64,000 nt of DNA, taken from the NCBI RefSeq assembly GCF_004348425.1, contig NZ_SMKK01000011.1:1-64000 (forward strand). Reading direction: 5' to 3'. The notes below the pieces were generated by a model, which was given only the letters and a program-made list of their open reading frames with translations, searched no databases and was not told the origin of the DNA. A program made the position numbers and the translations under genes. This stretch comes from Actinomadura sp. 7K507. Its GTDB lineage: Bacteria; Actinomycetota; Actinomycetes; Streptosporangiales; Streptosporangiaceae. This document shows positions 9,303-16,429 of the stretch, in pieces; positions within the stretch are counted from its first letter, which is position 1, and each line of letters opens with the position of its first letter.

Positions 9303-10429
9303 GCCCAGCCTCCCGAGCTGTTGCGGGCGCGGCGCAGCAGCCAGAAGAAGAACGGGCCGCCGACCACCGCGGTGAGGACGCCGAGCGGAAGTTCCTGGTA
9401 GGGGATCGCGGTCCGGGCGATCAGGTCCGCGCCGACGAGCACGACCGCGCCGCCGAGCGCGCTCGCCGGGATCAGCGTCCGGTGCCCGGGGCCCGCCGCC
9501 ATCCGGATCAGGTGCGGGACGACCAGCCCGACGAAGGAGATGACGCCGGCGAACGCGACGGCGGACGAGGTCAGCAGCGCGATGACGATGATCGCGGTGA
9601 AGCGCAGCCGCTCCACGTCCACGCCGAGGTGGCGGGCGGTGCGCTCGCCGAGCGAGAGCAGGTCGAGGCGCCGCGCGCAGGCGAACGCGACGACCAGGCC
9701 GACGGCGGTCAGCGGCGCGACGGTCGCGACCGCGCCCCAGTTCGCGCCCGCCAGGCTGCCGAGGTTCCAGGTCGTGATGGCGCGCAGGGCGTCGTTGCCG
9801 GCCGCGAACATGAGCAGGCCGAGCAGCGCGCTCGCCACCGCGTTGATCGCGATGCCGGTGAGCAGCAGCGTGACGACCTCGGTCCGGCCCGCCGACCGCG
9901 ACATCGCGTACACCAGCAGTGTGGTGAGCAGGCCGCACGCGAACGCGGCGGCCACGATCGTCCAGTTGCCGAAGAGGGTCAGCCCGAACGTGATGACGGT
10001 GGCGGCGCCGACCGCGGCGCCCCACGAGACGCCGATGACGGCCGGCTCGGCGAGCGGGTTGCCGAACACGCCCTGCATGACGGCGCCGGACGCGCCCAGT
10101 GCGGCGCCCGCGAGGACGGCCAGCGCGACGCGCGGGAACCGCACGATCCACAGCGCGTTGTCGCCCTGCGCGGCGGTGGGCCGCGGGCCGATGTCGAGGC
10201 CGATCCGGTGCAGGATCGACCCGATGACCTGGTCGGGCGGGATGTTGACCTGCCCGGCGCCGGCGGCGGCGAACGCCAGGACCACCAGGGCCACGAATAG
10301 GACGCCGATCAGGACCGGTCCGCGGACCCGCCGGTGCCCGCGCTGCTCGGCGTCGGACGGCTGCCCGTTCTTCTTCGTGGACGCGTTCTTCTTCGTGGAC
10401 ACGGTCTTTTCCGTGGGTGCCGTCTCCAT
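9299..10429 (-). CDS. hmuU: Heme ABC transporter permease (FecCD family)
   Basis: A 376-residue FecCD-type permease with about nine to ten membrane helices. The family block IVRFPRVALAVLAGAALGASGAVMQG is broken here only by length; GNPLAEPAVIGVSWGAA and GLVVPHLIRMAAGPGHR are also present, the latter being the cytoplasmic loop that contacts the ATPase. The N-terminus has an unusual Thr/Lys-rich stretch (TVSTKK, then ASTKK) before the first helix. The ATG at 10429 shares one base with the HmuT stop (TGATG). It forms the membrane channel for heme or a related iron chelate. Confidence 0.92.
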   Translation of the reverse strand: METAPTEKTVSTKKNASTKKNGQPSDAEQRGHRRVRGPVLIGVLFVALVVLAFAAAGAGQVNIPPDQVIGSILHRIGLDIGPRPTAAQGDNALWIVRFPRVALAVLAGAALGASGAVMQGVFGNPLAEPAVIGVSWGAAVGAATVITFGLTLFGNWTIVAAAFACGLLTTLLVYAMSRSAGRTEVVTLLLTGIAINAVASALLGLLMFAAGNDALRAITTWNLGSLAGANWGAVATVAPLTAVGLVVAFACARRLDLLSLGERTARHLGVDVERLRFTAIIVIALLTSSAVAFAGVISFVGLVVPHLIRMAAGPGHRTLIPASALGGAVVLVGADLIARTAIPYQELPLGVLTAVVGGPFFFWLLRRARNSSGGWA

Positions 10430-11460
10430 CAGCACGTCCGGTGCACGGCGGTGGCGAGCGCGGAGATCGTCTCTCCGGTGCGCGAGCCGAAGGTGAGCAG
10501 CGTGCCGTCCGCGACGTCCACGATCCGCCGGTTCCGCCCGGCCGGGGTCTGCGCGACGCCGGGCAGCTTGAGCAGTCCGGAGACGCCGTCGACCGACTCC
10601 AGCCCGGCGGTCATGACCAGGAGCACGTCGGGTGCGGCGTTGATGAGCCCTTCGCTGGTGAGCGGCCGGAAGCCGGACAGGCCGATGGCCGTGCCCGCGT
10701 CGGTCGCGCCGATCGCCTCGATCATCGCGTCCGACCCGGCGCCCTCGCCGCCGATCAGGTAGACGCCCGCGCTGCCCCGCAGGTAGAGGAAGGCGACCCG
10801 GAGCGTGCCGGACGCGGACTTCGCGGCGGCCTTGATCTCGCCGTCCACCCGGGCGGCGAGCTTCCGTCCCGCGCCCGGCACGCCCAGCGCGTCCGCCACC
10901 GCGCGGATGTGGTCGCCCACCGCCGGGAGCGTCTGCCGGTCGTCCACGAGCACCACCGGCACGCCGGACTGCCGCAGCTGGTCCAGCACCTCCGGCGGCC
11001 CGATGCTGGTGTCGGCGATCACGACGGACGGGTCCAGCTTGAGCACCCCTTCGGCGGACAGGTCGTGTCCCTGCCCGGTGGCCAGGGGGAGCCCCTTGGC
11101 GGCGGGGAACGTGGTGGAGACGTCGCGCCCGACGAGCCGGTCGCCCAGGCCGAGCGAGTACACGATCTCGGCCAGCGAGCCGTACAGGTTGACGGCGAGG
11201 ACGCGCCGCGCGTCGCGGACCGTCACGTCGGCGCCGTCGGCGGAACGCACGGTCACCGGCAGTTCGGGCTCGGCCGCCTTGACGGGCTCGGGGTTCCCCT
11301 TGGGCGCGGGGACGCTGCTCGGCCCGCAGCGGGCGGCGGGGTCGGAGCCGCTCGCGGTCATCCCGGCCGTTCCCAGGCCGCAGCCGCTGAGCAGCAGCGC
11401 GCCGCCCAGGGCGAGCGCGATGGCCCGCCGCCCGGTTCCGCTCCGGGGCGTCCGGGTCAC
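10429..11460 (-). CDS. hmuT: Heme-binding lipoprotein of the ABC importer
   Basis: A 343-residue periplasmic-binding-type protein anchored as a lipoprotein: RRAIALALGGALLLSGC gives a lipobox (LSGC) with Cys near residue 23. The rest is the class III helical-backbone fold of HmuT/BtuF type: RRVLAVNLYGSLAEIVYSLG, LVGRDVSTTFP, VLKLDPSVVIADTS, VPVVLVDDRQTLPAV and DVLLVMTAGLESV. It would capture heme at the cell surface and hand it to HmuU. The GTG at 11460 overlaps the stop of the upstream surface-protein gene as GTGA, fixing the start. Heme rather than siderophore is inferred from sequence resemblance and operon context. Confidence 0.88.
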   Translation of the reverse strand: MTRTPRSGTGRRAIALALGGALLLSGCGLGTAGMTASGSDPAARCGPSSVPAPKGNPEPVKAAEPELPVTVRSADGADVTVRDARRVLAVNLYGSLAEIVYSLGLGDRLVGRDVSTTFPAAKGLPLATGQGHDLSAEGVLKLDPSVVIADTSIGPPEVLDQLRQSGVPVVLVDDRQTLPAVGDHIRAVADALGVPGAGRKLAARVDGEIKAAAKSASGTLRVAFLYLRGSAGVYLIGGEGAGSDAMIEAIGATDAGTAIGLSGFRPLTSEGLINAAPDVLLVMTAGLESVDGVSGLLKLPGVAQTPAGRNRRIVDVADGTLLTFGSRTGETISALATAVHRTC

Positions 11461-12104
11461 GCGGCGGCTCCGGACGGTTCGGCGGCGGTACGGCGGCGGC
11501 GCAGGACGAGCAGCACGCCGGCGCCGATCACGGCGGCCCCGCCGGCGCCGCCCGCGGCCCACGCCCACACCGGGACGCCGCCGCTGCCGCCGCCGAACGT
11601 CACCGGCACCCGGACGTCCTGCGACCTGTCGCCGCTTCGCGTGTGGTCGGCCCGGGCGACCATGGCGCAGCGGACCTCGGCGCAGTCGACCGAGTCGGAC
11701 AGCGCGGCCCCGACGCTGACCTTCACGTCGAAGGTGCCGCCCGGCCCGTACGGGACCGCCAGCGACTTCCCGTAGGGGGGCGGGTTGGACGAGACCCACT
11801 GCGATGCCCCGGCCTCACCGGACATGTCGGCTCCGCCGCCGCAGGGCGTGGGGGCCTTGCCTGGGCCGTTGTCCTTGCACAACGCGACGTAGATGCCCTT
11901 GCCGGGGTCGAATCCTGAGCCCTGGACCTGGACCGTGGTGCCCTCCGCGGGCAGGCCGTCCACTTCCGAGACGGTGAGGGTCTGCCCGCCCTGTCCGGTG
12001 GCCTTGCCGGCGTCCGCGAGCGCGGCGGGGGCGAGCGCCAGGCAGGCGGCGGCCGCCAGGGCGAGCGTAAGGGTCGGTCGGGCGGCTGTGCGTGCTACGT
12101 GCAT
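11457..12104 (-). CDS. Surface protein with neocarzinostatin-like domain, first gene of the hmu operon
   Basis: A 215-residue exported protein. It has a signal peptide (to about residue 31, ALADA), one beta-rich domain, a Gly/Ser linker, a C-terminal membrane helix (about 180-202) and an RRRR stop-transfer tail. The domain shows VQGSGFDPGKGIYVALC, then GTFDVKVSVGAA, a Cys pair in VDCAEVRCAMVA and ADHTRSGDRSQD. This pattern resembles the neocarzinostatin fold and is shared with the two divergent genes at 12208 and 13153. No enzyme motif is seen. Being translationally coupled to hmuT and preceded by an iron box, it is likely a heme or iron-complex receptor or relay at the cell surface, analogous in position to HtaA of corynebacteria but not recognisably homologous. 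Confidence 0.75.
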   Translation of the reverse strand: MHVARTAARPTLTLALAAAACLALAPAALADAGKATGQGGQTLTVSEVDGLPAEGTTVQVQGSGFDPGKGIYVALCKDNGPGKAPTPCGGGADMSGEAGASQWVSSNPPPYGKSLAVPYGPGGTFDVKVSVGAALSDSVDCAEVRCAMVARADHTRSGDRSQDVRVPVTFGGGSGGVPVWAWAAGGAGGAAVIGAGVLLVLRRRRTAAEPSGAAA

Positions 12105-12171
12105 CGGGTGTCAGTCCCTCGGAGGCGAATTTTGCGGCCCACCAGGGCCTTTACCAAGATCCGGCAATACA

Positions 12172-12190
12172 TTAGCTTAGCCTTGCCTAA
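12172..12190. promoter_or_regulatory. DtxR/IdeR-type iron box between divergent heme genes
   Basis: TTAGCTTAGCCTTGCCTAA matches the 19-base DtxR/IdeR consensus TTAGGTTAGGCTAACCTAA at 15 positions. It lies 68 bases upstream of the hmu operon start (leftward) and 17 bases upstream of the rightward gene. One site could therefore repress both under iron sufficiency. The right half, CCTTGCCTAACTT, recurs at 12206-12218 over the TTG start codon, giving a possible extra half-site. Confidence 0.75.
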
Positions 12191-12207
12191 CTTTTAAGAG
12201 GTGAGCC

Positions 12208-13089
12208 TTGCCTAACTTCAGACCCCTCCGCGGCGTGCGCCGGCGGAGCGCGATCGTCGCCGGGACCGCCCTCGGCCTCCTCGTGATCGCACCGCAGCCC
12301 GCCTTCGCGGCGTCGGTGCGGGTGTCTCCGACGAGCGGTCTCGACCCGGGCGGGCAGACGATCACCGTCCGCGGCTCCGGCTTCGACGCGGCCAAGAACA
12401 ACAAGTTCGGCGTGTACGTCGTCTTCGGGCCGCGCAACGCCGACTGGGTGACGAACTCCAACGGCTTCCTGGCCGCGAAGTGGGTGCATCCCGGCGGAGC
12501 GGGCGGCGGTGGCGGGCAGGCGCCGATGAGCGCGTCCGGCGGCTTCTCGGTGAGCCTGTCGGTGAAGGCGAAGTACACCGACGGCGACGGCAAGAAGGTC
12601 GACTGCCTGAGGACGCAGTGCTATGTGATCACGATGGCGGCGCACGGCGTGCCCGATCGCAGCCAGGACTCGTTCACGCCGGTCCGCTTCAAGGGCGCCG
12701 CCTCCGGCGGCGGTGCGGGCTCGGGCTCGGGCGGCGCGCCGGGCTCGACGGGGTCCGGCGGGTCCGGTGGGGGAGGCGCGGGCGCCGGGGCGTCCGGCTC
12801 GGGCGCGGCGACGCCGGGCGCCCCGGGCGCGTCCGCCGCCGGCCCGTCCGGGGCGCCGGGCGCGTCGGCGACGCCGGACGGCGCCTCCCTGGCCGGCGCT
12901 TCGCCGGCGAGCGCGTTCGAGCAGACGGTCTCCGGCGGTGAGGCCCGCTCCCCGTGGCCCTTCTGGGCCGTCACCGCCTTTGCTGCGGCGGCCGTCCTGG
13001 TCGCCCGGTCCGTGTCGCGCCGCAGGCCGGGACGGTACGCCCGGCGCCGCCGCGATCCCGCCTCAGGAACCCCGCCAAAACTCCGCTAG
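12208..13089 (+). CDS. Surface protein with neocarzinostatin-like domain and long Gly/Ser/Ala linker
   Basis: A 293-residue exported protein. A signal peptide ends near PAFA (about residue 32). The beta-rich domain has VRVSPTSGLDPGGQTITV, a Cys pair (VDCLRTQCYVITMAAHG) and PDRSQDSFTPVRF. A roughly 75-residue linker of Gly, Ser, Ala and Pro follows, probably wall-spanning, then a membrane helix (about 248-268) and a basic tail. The domain is closely related to that of the WxL-type protein at 13153 and more distantly to that at 11457. The start is TTG at 12208, 6-7 bases after AAGAGGTG; the nearby GTG at 12201 runs into a stop. It sits immediately behind an iron box, so expression should rise on iron starvation. 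A heme or metallophore receptor role is inferred. Confidence 0.75.
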   Translation: MPNFRPLRGVRRRSAIVAGTALGLLVIAPQPAFAASVRVSPTSGLDPGGQTITVRGSGFDAAKNNKFGVYVVFGPRNADWVTNSNGFLAAKWVHPGGAGGGGGQAPMSASGGFSVSLSVKAKYTDGDGKKVDCLRTQCYVITMAAHGVPDRSQDSFTPVRFKGAASGGGAGSGSGGAPGSTGSGGSGGGGAGAGASGSGAATPGAPGASAAGPSGAPGASATPDGASLAGASPASAFEQTVSGGEARSPWPFWAVTAFAAAAVLVARSVSRRRPGRYARRRRDPASGTPPKLR

Positions 13090-13099
13090 GGTCCTCGAC

Positions 13100-13118
13100 T
13101 TAGGTAAGGCTTACCTAA
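13100..13118. promoter_or_regulatory. Near-perfect DtxR/IdeR iron box
   Basis: TTAGGTAAGGCTTACCTAA is a perfect inverted repeat and matches the DtxR/IdeR 19-base consensus at 17 positions. It lies 34 bases upstream of the ATG at 13153, where it would cover the promoter of the WxL-type surface operon. Iron-loaded DtxR/IdeR binding here is expected to repress that operon. Confidence 0.92.
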
Positions 13119-13152
13119 GTTCTTATCTTCGATCTCCACGGGAGAGGAAGCA

Positions 13153-14151
13153 ATGAAACACGTGACCACACGGATCACCCGCGGCGGCGCGGTCATCGCC
13201 GCCGCGGGACTGATCACCATCGGGATGGGCGTGGCACCGGCGTTCGCCGCCGGCCCCGCCACGACCGTCGCCCCGGCCACCGGGGCCGACCCGGCGGGCC
13301 AGGACCTCACCGTCCAGGGCAGCGGTTTCGACGCCAACGCCAACAACGGCTTCGGCGTCTACGTCGTGTTCGGGCCGAAGAACGCCGACTACGCCACCAA
13401 CGCCGGCACCTTCCAGGCGTCCAAGTGGGTGCACAAGAACGGGACCCCCACGTCCGGCCAGGACAAGATGAACGCCGACGGGACGTTCAACGTCACGCTC
13501 CCCGGCGTCAAGGCGCAGTACACCGACGGCAACGGCGTGTTCCACGACTGCCTGAAGACGCAGTGCTATGTCATCACGATGGCCGCGCACGGCGTCCCCG
13601 ACCGCGGCCAGGACACCTTCAGCCCCGTGACGTTCACCGGCGGCGAGAACCCCGACCCGGGAGACCCCGGTGACCCGGGCGATCCCGGTGACCCGGACCC
13701 CTCGGGCACGGGAGAGCAGACGCTCAACACCAAGGTGAACAACGGCGCCCTCACCCTCTCCCTGGAAGGCGACACCGCTCAGCTGAGCACGGTCGCGCCG
13801 GGCGAGAACTCCACCGGCGAGCTGCGCGACGCCACGGTCACCGACGCGCGCGGCACCCAGGCGGGCTGGAACCTCGTCGGTGAGGTGACCGACTTCAGCC
13901 ACGCCCAGGGCGCGACGATCCCGAAGGGCAACCTGGCCTGGACCCCGAACGCCCAGGTCGTCGATGACGGCTCGCAGGGCGCGGTGGCCCCGGGCCAGGA
14001 AGGCTCGCTCGGTGCGGCCCGGACGCTGGCGTCGTCGGCCCCCGGCAGCAGCGGCGGCGTGTTCCAGGCGGGCGCCGGGCTCGACCTGAGCGTCCCGGCC
14101 GGGACCTCGCCGGGCGACTACACCGCGACGCTCACCCTGACCCTCTCCTAG
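13153..14151 (+). CDS. Iron-regulated surface protein: neocarzinostatin-like plus WxL-like domain
   Basis: A 332-residue exported protein without a C-terminal membrane helix. A signal peptide ends at PAFAAG (about 29). A neocarzinostatin-like domain (about 30-158) has VQGSGFDANANNGFGVYVVFG, divided here at the family glycine turn, and CLKTQCYVITMAAHG. A Pro-Gly-Asp linker follows (about 160-175). The C-terminal half (about 180-332) looks like a WxL domain, a wall-associating module: LTLSLEGD, VTDARGTQAGWNLVGEV and a final YTATLTLTLS. In Firmicutes WxL proteins bind the wall non-covalently and are encoded beside DUF916 proteins; the next gene here is DUF916-like. The start ATG has GAGAGGAAG upstream. 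The domain calls are by eye; the WxL call is the less certain. Confidence 0.72.
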   Translation: MKHVTTRITRGGAVIAAAGLITIGMGVAPAFAAGPATTVAPATGADPAGQDLTVQGSGFDANANNGFGVYVVFGPKNADYATNAGTFQASKWVHKNGTPTSGQDKMNADGTFNVTLPGVKAQYTDGNGVFHDCLKTQCYVITMAAHGVPDRGQDTFSPVTFTGGENPDPGDPGDPGDPGDPDPSGTGEQTLNTKVNNGALTLSLEGDTAQLSTVAPGENSTGELRDATVTDARGTQAGWNLVGEVTDFSHAQGATIPKGNLAWTPNAQVVDDGSQGAVAPGQEGSLGAARTLASSAPGSSGGVFQAGAGLDLSVPAGTSPGDYTATLTLTLS

Positions 14152-14185
14152 AGAACAGAGACTTCGTCCCCCAGGACGGAGAAGA

Positions 14186-14222
14186 GGCGGGGTGGGAATG
14201 GTCGAAGCATCCCCACCCCGCC
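14186..14222 (+). terminator. Hairpin between WxL-type and DUF916-type genes
   Basis: GGCGGGGTGGG at 14186-14196 pairs with CCCACCCCGCC at 14212-14222 around a 15-base loop. No T-run follows. It could attenuate transcription between the abundant surface protein and its downstream partners, or stabilise the upstream mRNA end. Confidence 0.55.
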
Positions 14223-14252
14223 CCGCACAGAAGAGTACGCGGAGCCCAACTG

Positions 14253-15257
14253 ATGAACGCTTTCCGTGGCGGGGCCCTTCCGGCGGCGGTGATCGCGCTG
14301 GTCGCCTTCACCACCGTCCCGGCACACGCCGCCGCGCCCGCCATGCCTGCCATGCCCGCCGCGCCCGCCGCGGCGGCGCCGGACGGCGGGCTCGCCTGGT
14401 CGGTCAAGCCCGCCGGGGTCAAGGGCCAGTCCCGGCGTGACTATTTCGTCTACACGCTGTCCCCGGGGCAGCGCGTACGCGACGACGTGGTGATCACCAA
14501 CATGAGCGACCGCCCGCTCACCTTCCGCGTCTACGCCACGGACGCCTTCAACACCGGGGACGGCTCGTTCGCCCTCCTCACCGCCGACCGGCAGGCCGCC
14601 GACGTCGGCACCTGGATCTCGGTGAAGGGCGCCCCGACCCGGACCGTCGAGGCGGGCAAGTCGGTGCGGCTGCCGTTCACGCTGTCCGTGCCGTCCGGCG
14701 CCACCCCCGGCGACCACTCCGGCGGTGTGATCGCCGCCGTCGCCGAGCAGACCACCGGCGCGCAGGGGCAGCGCGTCAACGTCGACCGCCGCGTGGCCGC
14801 GCGCGTCTACGCCCGGGTGAACGGGGCCCTGTCCTCCTCGCTCCAGGTGGAGTCGCTGAAGGTCGATCCCGACAGGCCCGTGTTCGGCACCGGCGGAGTC
14901 AAGGTCACCTACCGGATCCGCAACGCCGGCAACGTGCGGCTCGCCGCCACCACGCGGATCGGCGTGACCGGCCCGTTCGGCACCGGTCTCGGCAGCCCGG
15001 CCACCCGCCGGGTGCCCGAACTGCTGCCGGGCAACGCCTACACCTTCACCGACCGGGTCCGCGGCGTGTTCCCCGCCGGGCCGCTCACCGCGTCCCTCCG
15101 GCTGACGCCGGTCGACGCGATGGAGACCGGCCCGGCCGCGGCGCGCCCGACCGTCCGGACCGCCGGATGGTGGGCCACCCCCTGGCCGGCTCTCGCCGCC
15201 CTGGTGGTCGCCGTCGCCGCCCTCTACCTGCTGCGCCGCCGCCGGAGCCGGTCATGA
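14253..15257 (+). CDS. DUF916-like (WxL partner) membrane-anchored surface protein
   Basis: A 334-residue protein with a signal peptide (about 1-26), an Ala/Pro/Met-rich spacer, then an immunoglobulin-like DUF916 domain. Its landmarks are RRDYFVYTLSPGQRVRDDVVITN, split at the usual strand turn, LTFRVYATDAFNTGDGSFALL, and VPSGATPGDHSGGVIAAV. A second beta domain (about 195-290) resembles the DUF3324 partner module, with VTYRIRNAGNVRLAATTRIGV. It ends in a membrane helix (about 306-324) and RRRRSRS. In low-GC Gram-positives, DUF916/DUF3324 proteins bind peptidoglycan and hold WxL proteins. The same pairing here supports the WxL call for the upstream gene. GGAG lies 8-11 bases upstream of the ATG; the next gene overlaps its stop. 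Confidence 0.78.
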   Translation: MNAFRGGALPAAVIALVAFTTVPAHAAAPAMPAMPAAPAAAAPDGGLAWSVKPAGVKGQSRRDYFVYTLSPGQRVRDDVVITNMSDRPLTFRVYATDAFNTGDGSFALLTADRQAADVGTWISVKGAPTRTVEAGKSVRLPFTLSVPSGATPGDHSGGVIAAVAEQTTGAQGQRVNVDRRVAARVYARVNGALSSSLQVESLKVDPDRPVFGTGGVKVTYRIRNAGNVRLAATTRIGVTGPFGTGLGSPATRRVPELLPGNAYTFTDRVRGVFPAGPLTASLRLTPVDAMETGPAAARPTVRTAGWWATPWPALAALVVAVAALYLLRRRRSRS

Positions 15258-16429
15258 TGGCGTTCCTGGCCGGGGCGCTCGCCGTCCCGGCGCTCGCCCT
15301 CACAGCCCCCGGGGCCGCCCCCGGCCCGGCCGTCGAGGTCGACCGCGCCGCGGCGCGGGTGGGGCAGACCGTCACCGTCGACCTCGCCGCCTGGCCGTCC
15401 GGGAACGTGCTGGTCGAGCTGTGCGGCAACGGCGCCGATCGCGGCTCCGCGGACTGCGCGGTCGCGGCGGCGGCCACGACGTTCGTGAACGACCAGGGCC
15501 GCGCGACGGTGATGGTCACGGTCGTGAAGCCGCCGATCGGCTGCCCCTGCGTCATCTCCGCCCGCCCCGTCTCCGGCGGGAAGGCCCGCACCGTCCCGCT
15601 GAAGATCGAGGGCGTTCCGACGCTCACGGCGGCGCAGCGCCGCACCGCGTCCGCCGCTCCGGCCCGCGACCTCACCGTCTCCGGGGTCCGGGTGAGCGGC
15701 GGGGGCCCGTCCCTCGCGTGGCTCGGCGGCCCGGCGGAGCGGACGGTCGCCTTCACCGTGCGCAACAGCGGCGAGGCGCCGGTCACCGACCCGCCCCTCA
15801 CCATGGCGGCCGGCCGTGGCAGCGAGCCCACCGGAGTACTGGACGCTCCCAAGATCGGGACGCTCGCCCCCGGCGAGGAACGCACCTTCCACGTCAAGGC
15901 CGAGCTACCGGGCCCGGCGTTCGGCCGGTACACGGTCGTCGGCGAACTCACCGGCATCGACCGTCCCGCCCGATTCACCGCCCACACCTCCGCCTACCCG
16001 TGGGCGGTGCCGATCCTGCTCGCACTGGCCCTGCCCGTGACCGTGGTCAGGGGACTCGCGAGCAGGCGCGCGCCGCGCCGCGCCGTGGCCGCCGTCACGC
16101 TGCCGCTCGCCCTGCCCGCGTCGCGCGCCACGACCACGACCACGATGAACCCGACCACGATGAACGAGATCGTCGCCGCGAACATCGGCCAGTGGCGGCG
16201 CGTCCGGAACCTGCCGAGGACGGCGCTCGCCGACACCCTCACCGCGCTCACCGGCACCACCTGGACCGCCGACCAGATCGAGAGCGCCGAGACCTTCACC
16301 CCGCCCCGCCGGTTCGACGCCGACGAGCTGCTCGCCCTGAGCCGCGCGCTGGACGTTCCGATTCCGGCGCTGCTGCTCCCGCCTCCCGCGGGCATGATGA
16401 ACGAAGGTGACCCGAGGAGAGAGATGTGA
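15254..16429 (+). CDS. Transmembrane surface protein with XRE-like cytoplasmic tail
   Basis: A 391-residue protein starting at an ATG that overlaps the DUF916 stop (ATGA). Residues 1-20 form a signal or anchor. The exported region (about 25-245) has two beta-type domains, with Cys in LCGNG, DCAVAA and IGCPCVIS, then VAFTVRNSGEAPVT. A membrane helix (about 250-268) and basic residues (RRAPRR) follow. A Thr-rich hinge (about 290-300) leads to a C-terminal region (about 300-380) reading IVAANIGQWRRVRNLPRTALA, interrupted here for length, and FDADELLALSRALDVPIPALLLPP. That pattern is typical of XRE-family regulators. No stop or ribosome site separates the two parts, so I treat it as one fused protein. 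The tail could also be translated separately from the ATG at 16145. A membrane-tethered regulator is an inference. Confidence 0.65.
   Translation: MMAFLAGALAVPALALTAPGAAPGPAVEVDRAAARVGQTVTVDLAAWPSGNVLVELCGNGADRGSADCAVAAAATTFVNDQGRATVMVTVVKPPIGCPCVISARPVSGGKARTVPLKIEGVPTLTAAQRRTASAAPARDLTVSGVRVSGGGPSLAWLGGPAERTVAFTVRNSGEAPVTDPPLTMAAGRGSEPTGVLDAPKIGTLAPGEERTFHVKAELPGPAFGRYTVVGELTGIDRPARFTAHTSAYPWAVPILLALALPVTVVRGLASRRAPRRAVAAVTLPLALPASRATTTTTMNPTTMNEIVAANIGQWRRVRNLPRTALADTLTALTGTTWTADQIESAETFTPPRRFDADELLALSRALDVPIPALLLPPPAGMMNEGDPRREM

Noticed and set aside
6522-9401. Long rightward open frame of 959 codons opposite the sulfatase-like and hmuV genes
   Set aside because: Antisense shadow: Arg/Gly/Pro/Asp-rich without domains, while the leftward frames carry clear catalytic and membrane motifs.
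13655-13700. Short GACCCGGGAGA-like repeats resembling a minisatellite
   Set aside because: They encode a Pro-Gly-Asp linker between domains with synonymous variation, so selection is on the protein.
16130-16165. ACGACC-type short tandem repeat
   Set aside because: A few imperfect copies encoding a Thr-rich hinge; low-complexity coding sequence rather than a functional repeat.
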